A stretch of DNA of 6,614 nucleotides from CAZVJA01 sp964626885 (GTDB lineage: Bacteria; Planctomycetota; Planctomycetia; Planctomycetales; Planctomycetaceae). This document shows positions 1 to 6,324 of this stretch, piece after piece. The stretch covers positions 1 through 6,614 of the forward strand of contig CAZVJA010000266.1 in assembly GCA_964626885.1 (NCBI GenBank). The letters are read 5' to 3'. A program made the translations under genes and the position numbers. The first letter of the stretch is position 1. Every line of letters begins with the position of its first letter. Below the pieces are notes generated by a model. It did no database searches and was not told where the DNA came from. It worked only from the letters and a program-made list of their open reading frames with translations.

Positions 1-722
1 TAGAACAGGTCGACGATCAGCTTCAGTTCGTGCATGCACTCGAAGTAAGCCATCTCGGGCTGATAGCCTGCTTCGACGAGCGTTTCGAACGCCGCTTTGA
101 CGAGGGCGCTCACACCGCCGCAAAGGACGACCTGTTCGCCGAAGAGGTCGGTTTCGGTCTCTTCCGCGAAGGTCGTTTCAATCACACCGCCGCGGGTACC
201 GCCGATTCCCTTCGCATAGGCGAGGGCGAGCTTCCGAGACGAATCGGACGCGCCAGGCCCCATGGCGATGAGTGAGGGGACACCCCCGTTTTTCTCGTAT
301 TCGCTGCGGACGAGGTGTCCCGGGCCTTTGGGAGCGACGAGGGCGGAATCGACCCCTTCCGGCGGTGTGACCTGCCCGAAATGAATGTTGAACCCGTGCG
401 AACAGAGGAGCAGATTCCCCTTCTGCAGGTTCGGTTTGATTTCGCTGCGGTACAAGTCGGCCTGGACTTCATCCGGAAGCAGAATGTTGACGAGGTCGCC
501 GGCCTTGGTCGCCTCCGCTAAGGACATCGGCTTAAAGCCGTGGCTGACGGCGAGTTCGTAGTTCGCGCTGCCGGGACGCTGCCCGACGATGACGTTCAGG
601 CCGCTGTCGCGGAGATTTTGTGCCTGGGCATGTCCCTGGCTGCCATAGCCGAGGATGGCAATGGTCTTGTTCTTGAGGAGTGACAGATCGGCATCATCAT
701 CGTAATAAACTTTTGCGGGCAT
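1..722 (-). CDS. ilvC: Ketol-acid reductoisomerase, class I (3' end outside window)
   Basis: This enzyme carries out the Mg- and NAD(P)H-dependent isomerisation and reduction of 2-acetolactate or 2-aceto-2-hydroxybutyrate in cytoplasmic valine, leucine and isoleucine synthesis. The window holds 240 codons from the N-terminus; the short class I enzyme is about 330 residues, so roughly the last 90 are missing. Visible are the Rossmann dinucleotide motif GYGSQG (residues 25-30), a cofactor-specificity loop GQRPGSANYE (47-56) whose Arg and Ser fit NADPH, the catalytic His in CSHGF (H109), the metal-binding pair D192/E196 in TETDLFGEQ, and the second acidic pair E228/E232 in FECMHE. The ATG start gives the usual N-terminus MPAKVYYD, but its ribosome binding site is weak (GAGAG about 7 nt upstream). 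It lies 146 nt after ilvN on the same strand, a usual pairing. Identification is firm; the C-terminal knotted domain cannot be checked here. Confidence 0.97.
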   Translation of the reverse strand, partial: MPAKVYYDDDADLSLLKNKTIAILGYGSQGHAQAQNLRDSGLNVIVGQRPGSANYELAVSHGFKPMSLAEATKAGDLVNILLPDEVQADLYRSEIKPNLQKGNLLLCSHGFNIHFGQVTPPEGVDSALVAPKGPGHLVRSEYEKNGGVPSLIAMGPGASDSSRKLALAYAKGIGGTRGGVIETTFAEETETDLFGEQVVLCGGVSALVKAAFETLVEAGYQPEMAYFECMHELKLIVDLF

Positions 723-868
723 GATTCACTCTCGATTTGGCTAACTGAAAAATCCGGTAGTCCTGTGCTCTGAATTCCGACTAGTTTTGCACGTGATTGT
801 AATAATTTCGCAGTCCCGGGCCGATTCCTGAGGGAGCTGCGCGTTCGTCTCAAGAAATGCACGGGGCG

Positions 869-1408
869 TCAGGCCGGCCTGGCTTTCTTTTTGTTTTTCG
901 CGGGATCTGCCGCCGCTGTATTCACTGTAAAGGCATCGTTGCGAAGCATCGCCACTCGACCGGTGCGCACCATCTCGAGAATGCCGAACGGGCGCATCAT
1001 CTCGACGAATGCCTCGATCTTACTCTCCTGGCCCGAGATTTCGATCATCATATGTTCGGGACTGACATCAACGATTTTTCCGCGAAAGACTTCGACGAGT
1101 TCCTTGACTTCAGTTCGCTTGCCAGCAGCCGTGCCAACCTTTAACAGCATCAAGTCTCGCTCGACATAATCCTGATTGGAAAAATCGAGTACCTTGACGA
1201 CAGTCACAATTTTTTCGAGTTGCTTGCGGACCTGGTCGAGAACTTTGTCATCACCATTGACCACGAAGGTAATCCGCGAGAACTCGGGATTCTCCGTCGC
1301 GCCGACCGCGAGGCTGTCGATATTAAAGGCTCTGGATGCGAGCATGCCTGAAATGTGGGCGAGCACGCCTGGTTGGTTCATCACCAGGGCCGAAAGAACA
1401 TGTCGCAT
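869..1408 (-). CDS. ilvN: Acetolactate synthase small (regulatory) subunit
   Basis: This is the regulatory subunit of acetolactate (acetohydroxyacid) synthase, the first shared step of branched-chain amino acid synthesis. It binds the catalytic IlvB/IlvI subunit, raises its activity and normally gives feedback inhibition by valine. The 179-residue protein has an N-terminal ACT domain (about residues 3-75, with NQPGVLAHISGMLASRAFNI) and the C-terminal small-subunit domain (about 85-158, including RDLMLLKV and SGQESKIEAF). N11, G14 and N29 match positions of the valine site known from E. coli IlvH, so valine control is probable. The last 20 residues are a Lys/Ala-rich tail not needed for the fold. 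Upstream of the ATG there is only a weak GAAAG-like ribosome binding site. The large subunit gene is not adjacent: a thioesterase gene lies upstream and ilvC downstream. The short form is also called IlvH; the choice between ilvN and ilvH is a naming matter. Confidence 0.96.
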   Translation of the reverse strand: MRHVLSALVMNQPGVLAHISGMLASRAFNIDSLAVGATENPEFSRITFVVNGDDKVLDQVRKQLEKIVTVVKVLDFSNQDYVERDLMLLKVGTAAGKRTEVKELVEVFRGKIVDVSPEHMMIEISGQESKIEAFVEMMRPFGILEMVRTGRVAMLRNDAFTVNTAAADPAKNKKKARPA

Positions 1409-1566
1409 CGGTGCAAACTTTCAGATGGTCTTTTCTTGAAGGCATTCTAGCGCCGTGCCGCAGGCCGAATTTGGCCGGGAAGAGGCGAATAAGCCAGTGT
1501 ACTGGGGGGGCCGGGCAACCTCAACCATGGTGAAATGAATCGCCCCGCGACCGCCAGCTGGCCGAA

Positions 1567-2187
1567 TTACGGAGTTGTGGGGATACGTTCCGTCTCGGCG
1601 TGCTTTTCCATCTTATGGTCAACTCCCGCCGGAATCGGCAAATACATAAATGTGCCGGTTCCGGAGGCGACCAGTATTCCTTCCGCCGTCCGTAGTTCCC
1701 CGCGTGACACCGCTGTTTGCTTGCCAGCGTGCCGAACCTCGCCGGTGGCAACGAGTTTCTCGCCCTTCCACGCCGGCCGGATGTAGTTCAAACTCAACTG
1801 TACGGTGACAACATGGTGCCCTTCCGGCGCTGTCGTCCCAGCCGCGAAGCCGAGGGCGCAGTCGAGCATGGCGGCGGTGACCCCACCATGCACTATTCCA
1901 AGCGTGCGGAGGTGCTTTTCCTCGACAGTCAGTTCAAATGCAACTTCCCCGTGCTCCTTTCGAATCGGGCGCGCCCCCAGAACATCCATAAACGGGGCCT
2001 TATTTCCGCCGATCCCCCAGCCCACAAACGAACCGGAGGTTGAGTCGCTGTTCGATGTCACGCGGCCGTCACCTTTCACATCGATGGCAAAAGACGGTCT
2101 TAGAACCGTACGGTCTGGGAGGCTTGGGTCTGCCGTGCGAATAGAACCACGATCGGCAGAATGCTCGTCCCGCACTGACTGAGGCAT
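1567..2187 (-). CDS. PaaI-family hotdog-fold acyl-CoA thioesterase
   Basis: This is probably a cytoplasmic thioesterase that hydrolyses acyl- or aryl-CoA esters; the substrate cannot be read from the sequence. The hotdog domain covers about residues 65-190. It holds the family signature HGGVTAAMLDCALG (100-113), where HGG and the acidic residue D109 sit in the active-site helix region, followed by the strands around VTVQLSLNYIRPAW and the closing GTGTFMYLP. PaaI proteins are usually 130-160 residues, so the 206 residues here carry about 60 extra at the N-terminus, of low complexity and without a fold I recognise. The ATG at 2187 has a good GGAGG site 10 nt upstream. A GTG at 2061 (residue 43) also has a good AAAGGTGA site 7 nt upstream and would give a 164-residue protein closer to the family length. 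I list the longer form. It lies 158 nt before ilvN with no visible functional link. Confidence 0.85.
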   Translation of the reverse strand: MPQSVRDEHSADRGSIRTADPSLPDRTVLRPSFAIDVKGDGRVTSNSDSTSGSFVGWGIGGNKAPFMDVLGARPIRKEHGEVAFELTVEEKHLRTLGIVHGGVTAAMLDCALGFAAGTTAPEGHHVVTVQLSLNYIRPAWKGEKLVATGEVRHAGKQTAVSRGELRTAEGILVASGTGTFMYLPIPAGVDHKMEKHAETERIPTTP

Positions 2188-2255
2188 TCTACCATCGCCT
2201 CCAGCCGCGGAGCAGGGAACTGACCGGCCATCCGGAAGGTTTCTCGGAACCTATC

Positions 2256-2273
2256 CTGGCGATTTGTCGCCAG
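2256..2273 (-). terminator. Hairpin after the unknown secreted-protein gene
   Basis: A perfect 7-bp inverted repeat, CTGGCGA and TCGCCAG, encloses a 4-nt loop and lies 18 nt past the stop codon of the upstream minus-strand gene. Position and stability suit a transcription end, but no T-run follows on the minus strand, so it is not a classical intrinsic terminator. It could also protect the 3' end of the mRNA. It separates this gene from the thioesterase gene. Confidence 0.5.
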
Positions 2274-2291
2274 CCCTACGAGGCATCGGCA

Positions 2292-3581
2292 CTATTGCTT
2301 GCTACCGACGGTCCGTGGTTGAGGAACAAACAACGGAGACGGCACGAACCGTGGGACGGCGGCAGCCGGGGCAGGCTCATTCTTCTTGTCTTCTGTCCCC
2401 GCGGTTGGGTTGGCTGTCGAAGGGCTAGCCGGTGCGGGGGATGCAACCGCATTCGCATCGGCGGGTTTTGCAGCTGTTCGGACCGTTTCCGACTTAAGCC
2501 GCACCCGATCCCTATAAATGACCAACGAGTCGAGCGAATGATACAACCCGCCGCACTCGGCCGCGTCCTTACGATGTTCGAGCAAATCCTTCGCGACGGC
2601 CTCGATACCGCGGCGCACCCACTCTTCATTCAGACGATTCTGCGGCAGGGCCGACATCAGAAATTCCAGGATATGCCCGGCGGCACTGATCCGTGCCGAA
2701 AATTCGTGGCTGTATCCTGGTCCGCGGAAGTGGTTCGATGAGAAGAATCCGTCGGGATTCTGATAGGCACGTGCTTCCTCGATGTAGCGGCGGACCTTCT
2801 GGTCAGCTTCGAGCCAGACGCCGCGGAGCGGGCGGTTGGTTTCGATATAGCCGTTGCGGGCATACGCGAGCGCGAACAAGCCGTGCGTCCCACCACAAGG
2901 GGCGCGAGTCACTTGGCTGGCGATTTCGAGTTGAACCAGTCGCTCAACGCTCCATTCTTCGCCGTAACGGTTTGTCCAGCGGGCATCGGGGCCAAGATAA
3001 TGTGCCAAGGCCCACAACGTCCATGTGTTGTCGTCCCCGGTGCGGACTTCCATCTGCGCATTGCGGATCATGTCGGCGACCGTAATCGTCTCTTCCCCTT
3101 TGGTTTTGAATTTGTGATCCAGGGGAAGATTGCAGAGGGTCATATACCCGATGAATTGATTGGGATGCCCCTCAAAATCGTAAGGAGTGCCGTTAAACGG
3201 TTGTGCGCGGCCACCGTATGGAGTTTTCTCGAACCATTGTTGCCCTTTGAAGACGGGACCGCTCGAGATCCACGTCAAACCGTCAACTTTTTCACCGTTG
3301 AGCCTCAGTTTGAACTTGTCGCGCATGCCCAGGTAGGCGTGAATAATTTGCCACGGAGTGTGCACATTGGCGTCGAGGTATCGGCGTGAGGTCACATCGA
3401 TTGCGTTTTCGACAATCGCCAACAAAGGATCGACCGGGGCGAGTTGTGCGCCGTCGGATGCGGACTCGGGGAGCTCGCGTGGCTTATCAGCCGCTCGCGT
3501 ACCTGAACTCGAATTGACCAACACCCAGCCCAGGACAATTACCAGCCAAGAGTATCTCCCCCGATTCTGGACCCTGCACAT
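2292..3581 (-). CDS. Secreted protein of unknown function, alpha-helical with Cys-Gly-Gly/His motifs
   Basis: I do not recognise this 429-residue protein. It starts at the ATG at 3581 (GGAG 11 nt upstream) with a signal peptide: basic residues in MCRVQNRGR, a hydrophobic core WLVIVLGWVLV (12-22) and a probable cleavage after TRA (residue 30). A longer reading from a TTG at 3722 would place 47 residues before this signal and is unlikely. The body, about 50-355, looks helical. Its motifs include HTPWQIIHAYLGMR (74-87), PCGGTHGLFALAYAR (228-242), NPDGFFSS (275-282), YSHEFSARISAAGH (290-303) and ECGGLYHSLDSLVIYR (342-357). Two related CGG-containing helices and repeated His suggest an alpha/alpha-barrel with a conserved pocket, which is inference only. 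Residues 370-429 form a disordered Ala/Pro tail. It probably acts outside the cytoplasmic membrane. It stands alone, with long gaps on both sides. Confidence 0.85.
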   Translation of the reverse strand: MCRVQNRGRYSWLVIVLGWVLVNSSSGTRAADKPRELPESASDGAQLAPVDPLLAIVENAIDVTSRRYLDANVHTPWQIIHAYLGMRDKFKLRLNGEKVDGLTWISSGPVFKGQQWFEKTPYGGRAQPFNGTPYDFEGHPNQFIGYMTLCNLPLDHKFKTKGEETITVADMIRNAQMEVRTGDDNTWTLWALAHYLGPDARWTNRYGEEWSVERLVQLEIASQVTRAPCGGTHGLFALAYARNGYIETNRPLRGVWLEADQKVRRYIEEARAYQNPDGFFSSNHFRGPGYSHEFSARISAAGHILEFLMSALPQNRLNEEWVRRGIEAVAKDLLEHRKDAAECGGLYHSLDSLVIYRDRVRLKSETVRTAAKPADANAVASPAPASPSTANPTAGTEDKKNEPAPAAAVPRFVPSPLFVPQPRTVGSKQ

Positions 3582-3958
3582 TGCCGTCGAATCTCCGCGT
3601 TTGTTCAAAAGGCGATCGCTGGTATTCAGCGCTCCAAACCAGCTTGTCCAAGTGGGTAGGTTCAGAAAATGGTAAGCAAAAAGGGGAGGGCTTGCGGTGG
3701 CTTGCCCGTAAACTTTACTCAATACTTTCGGTCGTGACTACGACGTGTCGAAAAATATCGAGTCCGGTCACCAAAACGAGCTTTTGCCCGGGCTATTGCG
3801 CCCCGAGTCTGGATTATCTACTCAATACCGTTCCCACACATCAATCCCACGACTGGGTAGCTCGTTCTACGCAGACTGCGACCGCGGCGAAGGGGAACCC
3901 TCGCTCCCAGCTTCCATCGACCAATACGAGAGGAAAATTCAGCAAAGAAAGAACTACG

Positions 3959-4099
3959 ATGAGATTCGGCCGTAAAGGATTTAATCGTGTTTTTCGGAAC
4001 AGTTTATCGAGAGGGAAATCTCCTACTCCAACTGTGGAAAACAGCATTGAGACGTTGTCCCCAACGACTTCGATGCATTGTCCCCAGAACCCTGCATAA
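3959..4099 (+). CDS. Possible small protein, 46 residues (doubtful)
   Basis: A small open frame starts at an ATG preceded by an A/G-rich AAAGAAAGA stretch 6 nt upstream, which is only a weak ribosome binding site. The product would be basic at its start (MRFGRKGFNRVFRN) and Ser/Thr/Pro-rich after that, without a membrane segment or recognised motif. It lies on the opposite strand to all protein genes around it, inside a long gap. It may well be chance. Confidence 0.15.
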   Translation: MRFGRKGFNRVFRNSLSRGKSPTPTVENSIETLSPTTSMHCPQNPA

Positions 4100-4281
4100 G
4101 AATGTCGGTAAATAGAACCCCGAGCATCCCAATACCCCGTTACTCAGGGACTCCCGCCGCAACGAATTGGTGGGCAAGCAGTTATGCCACGGCTACCAAC
4201 CATACACAAATGGGATGGTTACACCAGCCGAGCCAACAACTGACACCCTGCCATGAAGGGGAACATGGGGGGCATGCGAAG

Positions 4282-4309
4282 AATTTGCGGCCACCTCGGT
4301 CGGCAAATT
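4282..4309 (-). terminator. Hairpin after the heat shock gene cluster
   Basis: Arms AATTTGC and GCAAATT pair perfectly, and the inner GGCC/GGTC bases extend the stem to about 11 bp with one bulged G and a 5-nt loop. It lies 17 nt past the stop codon of the third heat shock gene. On the minus strand it is followed by the moderately T-rich CTTC rather than a long T-run. It is probably a transcription end or a 3' stabiliser for this cluster. Confidence 0.5.
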
Positions 4310-4326
4310 GCCCTGGAACCGGACTC

Positions 4327-4821
4327 TTAAGATACCGCCCCAATTTCTGAACGCGGCGATGTGACGACGATCTGCCTCGGTTGAGCAGCGGTAAGCTTCG
4401 CAATTCTCAGCTTCAGAATCCCCTCCGCGAACTCTGCCGCGATCTGCTCGGGGTCCGCCGAAGCCGGGAGGGGAATCGATCTCGAAAAATCTCCGTGTCG
4501 GCATTCAGCCAGATGAATTGTCTGCCCCTCTTTCGTCGGTGTGGGGCGTCCTGTTCCCTTCACGGTCAGCATATTTCCCGCCAGCGAGACGTCGAGGTTC
4601 GCGGGCAAGACCCCTGGCAACTCAATGTTCACCAAGATCGCCTCTTCGACCTCAATAATGTCCGCCGCGGGAGTCCAGGGGCGACCACCTCTTAAACCAA
4701 TAGCATCCAGGGCACGCTCTCCCTGGGCAGCAGCCATGTCGAGCCAGCGATCGAACTCGCGCCGCAAACGCTCGGCCGATGCCGCTAACCGTCCTTCCGC
4801 TCGAGGTTCATCGTCGAACAT
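4327..4821 (-). CDS. Small heat shock protein, Hsp20/alpha-crystallin family (third of three)
   Basis: This is an ATP-independent cytoplasmic holdase chaperone that binds unfolding proteins and forms oligomers. The 164 residues comprise a charged, probably helical N-terminal arm (1-48, MFDDEPRAEGRLAASAERLR onward), the alpha-crystallin beta-sandwich (about 50-145, with DIIEVEEAILVNIELPGV and AEFAEGILKLRIAK) and a C-terminal tail with an I-x-V anchor (QIVV, 151-154). I chose the ATG at 4821 because GGAGGAG stands 7 nt before it; a longer reading from a TTG at 4869 has no such site and adds residues unlike the family. The gene lies 153 nt after the second heat shock gene on the same strand, so it may be co-transcribed or have its own promoter. 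It is clearly diverged from the other two and is not a recent duplicate. The N-terminal arm is unusually Ala/Arg-rich for the family. Confidence 0.93.
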   Translation of the reverse strand: MFDDEPRAEGRLAASAERLRREFDRWLDMAAAQGERALDAIGLRGGRPWTPAADIIEVEEAILVNIELPGVLPANLDVSLAGNMLTVKGTGRPTPTKEGQTIHLAECRHGDFSRSIPLPASADPEQIAAEFAEGILKLRIAKLTAAQPRQIVVTSPRSEIGAVS

Positions 4822-4828
4822 GAAACTG

Positions 4829-4835
4829 CTCCTCC
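4829..4835 (-). promoter_or_regulatory. Strong ribosome binding site of the third heat shock gene
   Basis: GGAGGAG on the minus strand lies 7 nt before the ATG at 4821. It decides the start codon against the upstream in-frame TTG. I saw no convincing pairing partner nearby that would hide it, in contrast to the leader of the first gene. Confidence 0.8.
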
Positions 4836-4974
4836 AATTGCGAGATCGGCTCTGTGGTAAAACCGACAATCATGCATTCAGGATTCGTTGCTGCTTGCTG
4901 ATTGCTGCCGGTTCCATTTCCTCCTGCCCGTTCTCAGCCTCTCGATCAATGCTGGCCCATCGGTAAGTGCATTT

Positions 4975-5388
4975 CTAGTCGGAACTGACTTCAATACGAC
5001 GTGGGCTTGTTGCCGGAGCCTTGGGGAGCACGACTTTCAACACTCCGTTGCTGATACCGGCGGTGATGCGTTCGTGATCCACTTCATCGCTTAAGATAAA
5101 CGAACGCAAGTAGTCCCCCACTCTATATTCCTGATGAAGCATCTGTGCTTCGTCGGGTATCATGTTCGCCACTCGGCCGAATAAGGTAAGTTTGTTGTCC
5201 TGCACCTGAAGTTCAAGCGTCTCGGACGTGACTCCCGGCAGGTCGGCTGTCAGAACAAGTCCCTGCTCCGTTTCATAAATATCGATGTAAGGCGTAAACA
5301 CCAGTCGCTCGGTGTTTTCGCTCCGCGACGGCAGAGTCGGTTGATCTGACTGAGACTGGGGGCGATCTGGCATCTGTTCGTTCGGCAT
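4975..5388 (-). CDS. Small heat shock protein, Hsp20/alpha-crystallin family (second of three)
   Basis: This 137-residue holdase chaperone has an alpha-crystallin domain from about residue 31 (FTPYIDIYETEQGLVLTADL) to 124, with the diagnostic strand SNGVLKVVLPKA (113-124) and the C-terminal anchor RRIEV (130-134; I132 and V134 are the I-x-V pair). The N-terminal arm (1-28) is short, hydrophilic and rich in Gln, Ser and Pro, unlike the hydrophobic arms most members use for substrate binding and oligomer growth. It may therefore work mainly in mixed oligomers with its neighbour, which is inference. Its ATG overlaps the stop codon of the first heat shock gene by one base (TAATG), and AAGGA lies 8 nt upstream inside that gene, so the two are translationally coupled and certainly share an mRNA. 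Confidence 0.95.
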   Translation of the reverse strand: MPNEQMPDRPQSQSDQPTLPSRSENTERLVFTPYIDIYETEQGLVLTADLPGVTSETLELQVQDNKLTLFGRVANMIPDEAQMLHQEYRVGDYLRSFILSDEVDHERITAGISNGVLKVVLPKAPATSPRRIEVSSD

Positions 5389-5834
5389 TAGTCGTTTCCT
5401 TCAACCACACGGATTTTCCGAGGTCGAAGCTCTTCCCCTTTCGGCAGGTGAATCGTCAATATCCCGTGATTGAATTCTGCCGAAAGCTCCGCTTCACGAA
5501 CACGATCGGGAATGGTGAAAGATCGCTGCCAGCTTCCGTGATATCTCTCCTGCCGACGGTAGCGATTTTCCGGAGCGCCTTCCTGATCGGTCCGCTTTCC
5601 CTTGATGGTGAGCACGCCGTTGGCAATGGTCAGCTCAAGGTCTTCCGAACGCGTACCTGGCAACTCAGCGGTGAGCAGATACTCATCCTCGAGCTCGTAC
5701 AAATTGACCGCTGGGAACTGCCGTCCGAGCCGCAGTCCCTGATAGGTCAGGTTCACTCCCTGCAGTAAACGGTCGACCTCGCGTTCCAGATCCTGAAACG
5801 CTCCCCAGCTTTGTCCCCATCGGAAGACCGGCAT
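5388..5834 (-). CDS. Small heat shock protein, Hsp20/alpha-crystallin family (first of three)
   Basis: This is the lead gene of the cluster, a 148-residue ATP-independent chaperone that holds unfolding proteins for refolding by other chaperones. The N-terminal arm (1-38) has the common pattern with Trp and an amphipathic helix (WGAFQDLEREVDRLLQGV). The alpha-crystallin domain runs from about 39 to 134 (FPAVNLYELEDEYLLTAELP at 40-59; NHGILTIHLPKG at 122-133), and the tail carries the I-x-V anchor KIRVV (140-144). The ATG at 5834 has GAGGAG 10 nt upstream. In the transcript this site can pair with a complementary stretch just upstream, which would make translation heat-dependent. Of the three proteins it is nearest to the usual bacterial Hsp20. 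No CIRCE-type heat shock operator is present upstream. Confidence 0.97.
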   Translation of the reverse strand: MPVFRWGQSWGAFQDLEREVDRLLQGVNLTYQGLRLGRQFPAVNLYELEDEYLLTAELPGTRSEDLELTIANGVLTIKGKRTDQEGAPENRYRRQERYHGSWQRSFTIPDRVREAELSAEFNHGILTIHLPKGEELRPRKIRVVEGND

Positions 5835-5842
5835 TCCCGTTC

Positions 5843-5874
5843 GGCTCCTCGCAAATCATCACACCAGAGAAACC
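5843..5874 (-). promoter_or_regulatory. Possible RNA thermometer covering the ribosome binding site
   Basis: In the minus-strand transcript, GGUUUCUC (5874-5867) can pair with GAGGAGCC (5850-5843) over 8 continuous base pairs, two of them G-U wobbles, around a 16-nt loop. The pairing covers the whole GAGGAG ribosome binding site of the first heat shock gene. U-rich, wobble-containing helices over this site are the hallmark of RNA thermometers of small heat shock genes. It does not match the ROSE or four-U consensus exactly. I judged the pairing by eye, with no folding energy calculated. Confidence 0.4.
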
Positions 5875-6023
5875 CACCACGCAATTCATGGCCACGAGTT
5901 GGTTTATCGAGGCTTGCAGATGAAGTCTCGCAAACGGTGTGCCACCCAGAGCATACTCCCGGCCTGCCAATTCAGCCATCCGAAAGACAACTCATAAATC
6001 TATTTGGCAAATCATGTTACACT

Positions 6024-6075
6024 CGAATCACCCAGCATTCGTGAACATTTTCTCATCGCGAATGTCATCGATTCG
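6024..6075. repeat. Two tandem inverted repeats CGAAT-N7/8-ATTCG
   Basis: The same pair of arms, CGAAT and ATTCG, occurs twice in a row: 6024-6028 with 6037-6041 (8-nt spacer) and 6059-6063 with 6071-6075 (7-nt spacer), about 35 bp centre to centre. They lie roughly 190-240 nt upstream of the first heat shock gene, and the left one overlaps the weak promoter candidate. Paired palindromes there suit binding by a dimeric regulator, but no known regulator consensus is matched. Confidence 0.35.
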
Positions 6076-6178
6076 GAGATGCCAGATCCCGGTCATGGTG
6101 GAACTCCTGAACGACCCGCTGCCAAAGTGGCAGATCGCGTGGTTGAGCCATTCTCCCTTGAAAATCGATGATCACTGT

Positions 6179-6223
6179 TGGTCAAGCTCTAGAGCTGACC
6201 ACATTCTTCTGAGAGAAATGTGG
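6179..6223. repeat. Two adjoining inverted repeats
   Basis: The first is a 12-bp palindrome AGCTCTAGAGCT (6185-6196) flanked by TGGTC (6179-6183) and GACCA (6197-6201), a near-perfect 23-bp structure with one unpaired A. The second shares its edge: CCACATT (6199-6205) and AATGTGG (6217-6223) around 11 nt. They share the bases CCA, so only one can form at a time as RNA. Neither strand has a T-run after them, so I do not call them terminators. Confidence 0.5.
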
Positions 6224-6324
6224 CCAAAGATTCAGCTGTAAGAGGTCTAGAGAGTGTGCTGATGGGAGCTCGATTTGCAGAGGCAATCGTGATGCGTCGC
6301 TGTTCACGCCACCGCTTGTTAACG

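Larger units (their letters stand above)
3582..4326. other. Long stretch without a convincing gene
   Basis: These 745 nt lie between the third heat shock gene and the secreted-protein gene. Open frames on both strands are short, resemble no known family and lack good ribosome binding sites. The part from about 3930 to 4060 is richer in A and T than its surroundings. Small details are a direct repeat GGCTTGC at 3689 and 3699, and TTGTCCCCA at 4055 and 4078. The promoter of the secreted-protein gene should lie in the lower part, but I found no convincing -35/-10 pair. Confidence 0.6.

Noticed and set aside
1494..1510. CCAGT-GT-ACTGG followed by a run of G as a terminator of the thioesterase gene
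   Set aside because: The stem has only a 2-nt loop and no T-run on the minus strand.
2883..3389. 168-codon plus-strand open frame
   Set aside because: It lies wholly antisense to the secreted-protein gene and its translation looks like a shadow of that gene.
4034..4043. TGTGGAAAAC, one mismatch from a DnaA-box core
   Set aside because: Single site, no cluster of boxes and no replication gene nearby.
3841..4047. 68-codon minus-strand frame with a hydrophobic segment (LIVVLSLLNFPLVLV)
   Set aside because: There is no ribosome binding site before its ATG and no recognisable motif; the hydrophobic stretch can arise by chance.
4055..4086. Direct repeat TTGTCCCCA at 4055 and 4078
   Set aside because: Only two short copies, no array and no further period; not a CRISPR or an origin repeat.
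3581..4099. 172-codon plus-strand open frame overlapping the secreted-protein gene
   Set aside because: Its first part is antisense to the signal-peptide region and the rest has no family resemblance or good ribosome binding site; only its last 46 codons are listed, as doubtful.
6016..6045. Possible CIRCE heat shock operator (TTACACTCGAAT and reverse)
   Set aside because: Arms match only over five bases and differ from the TTAGCACTC consensus.
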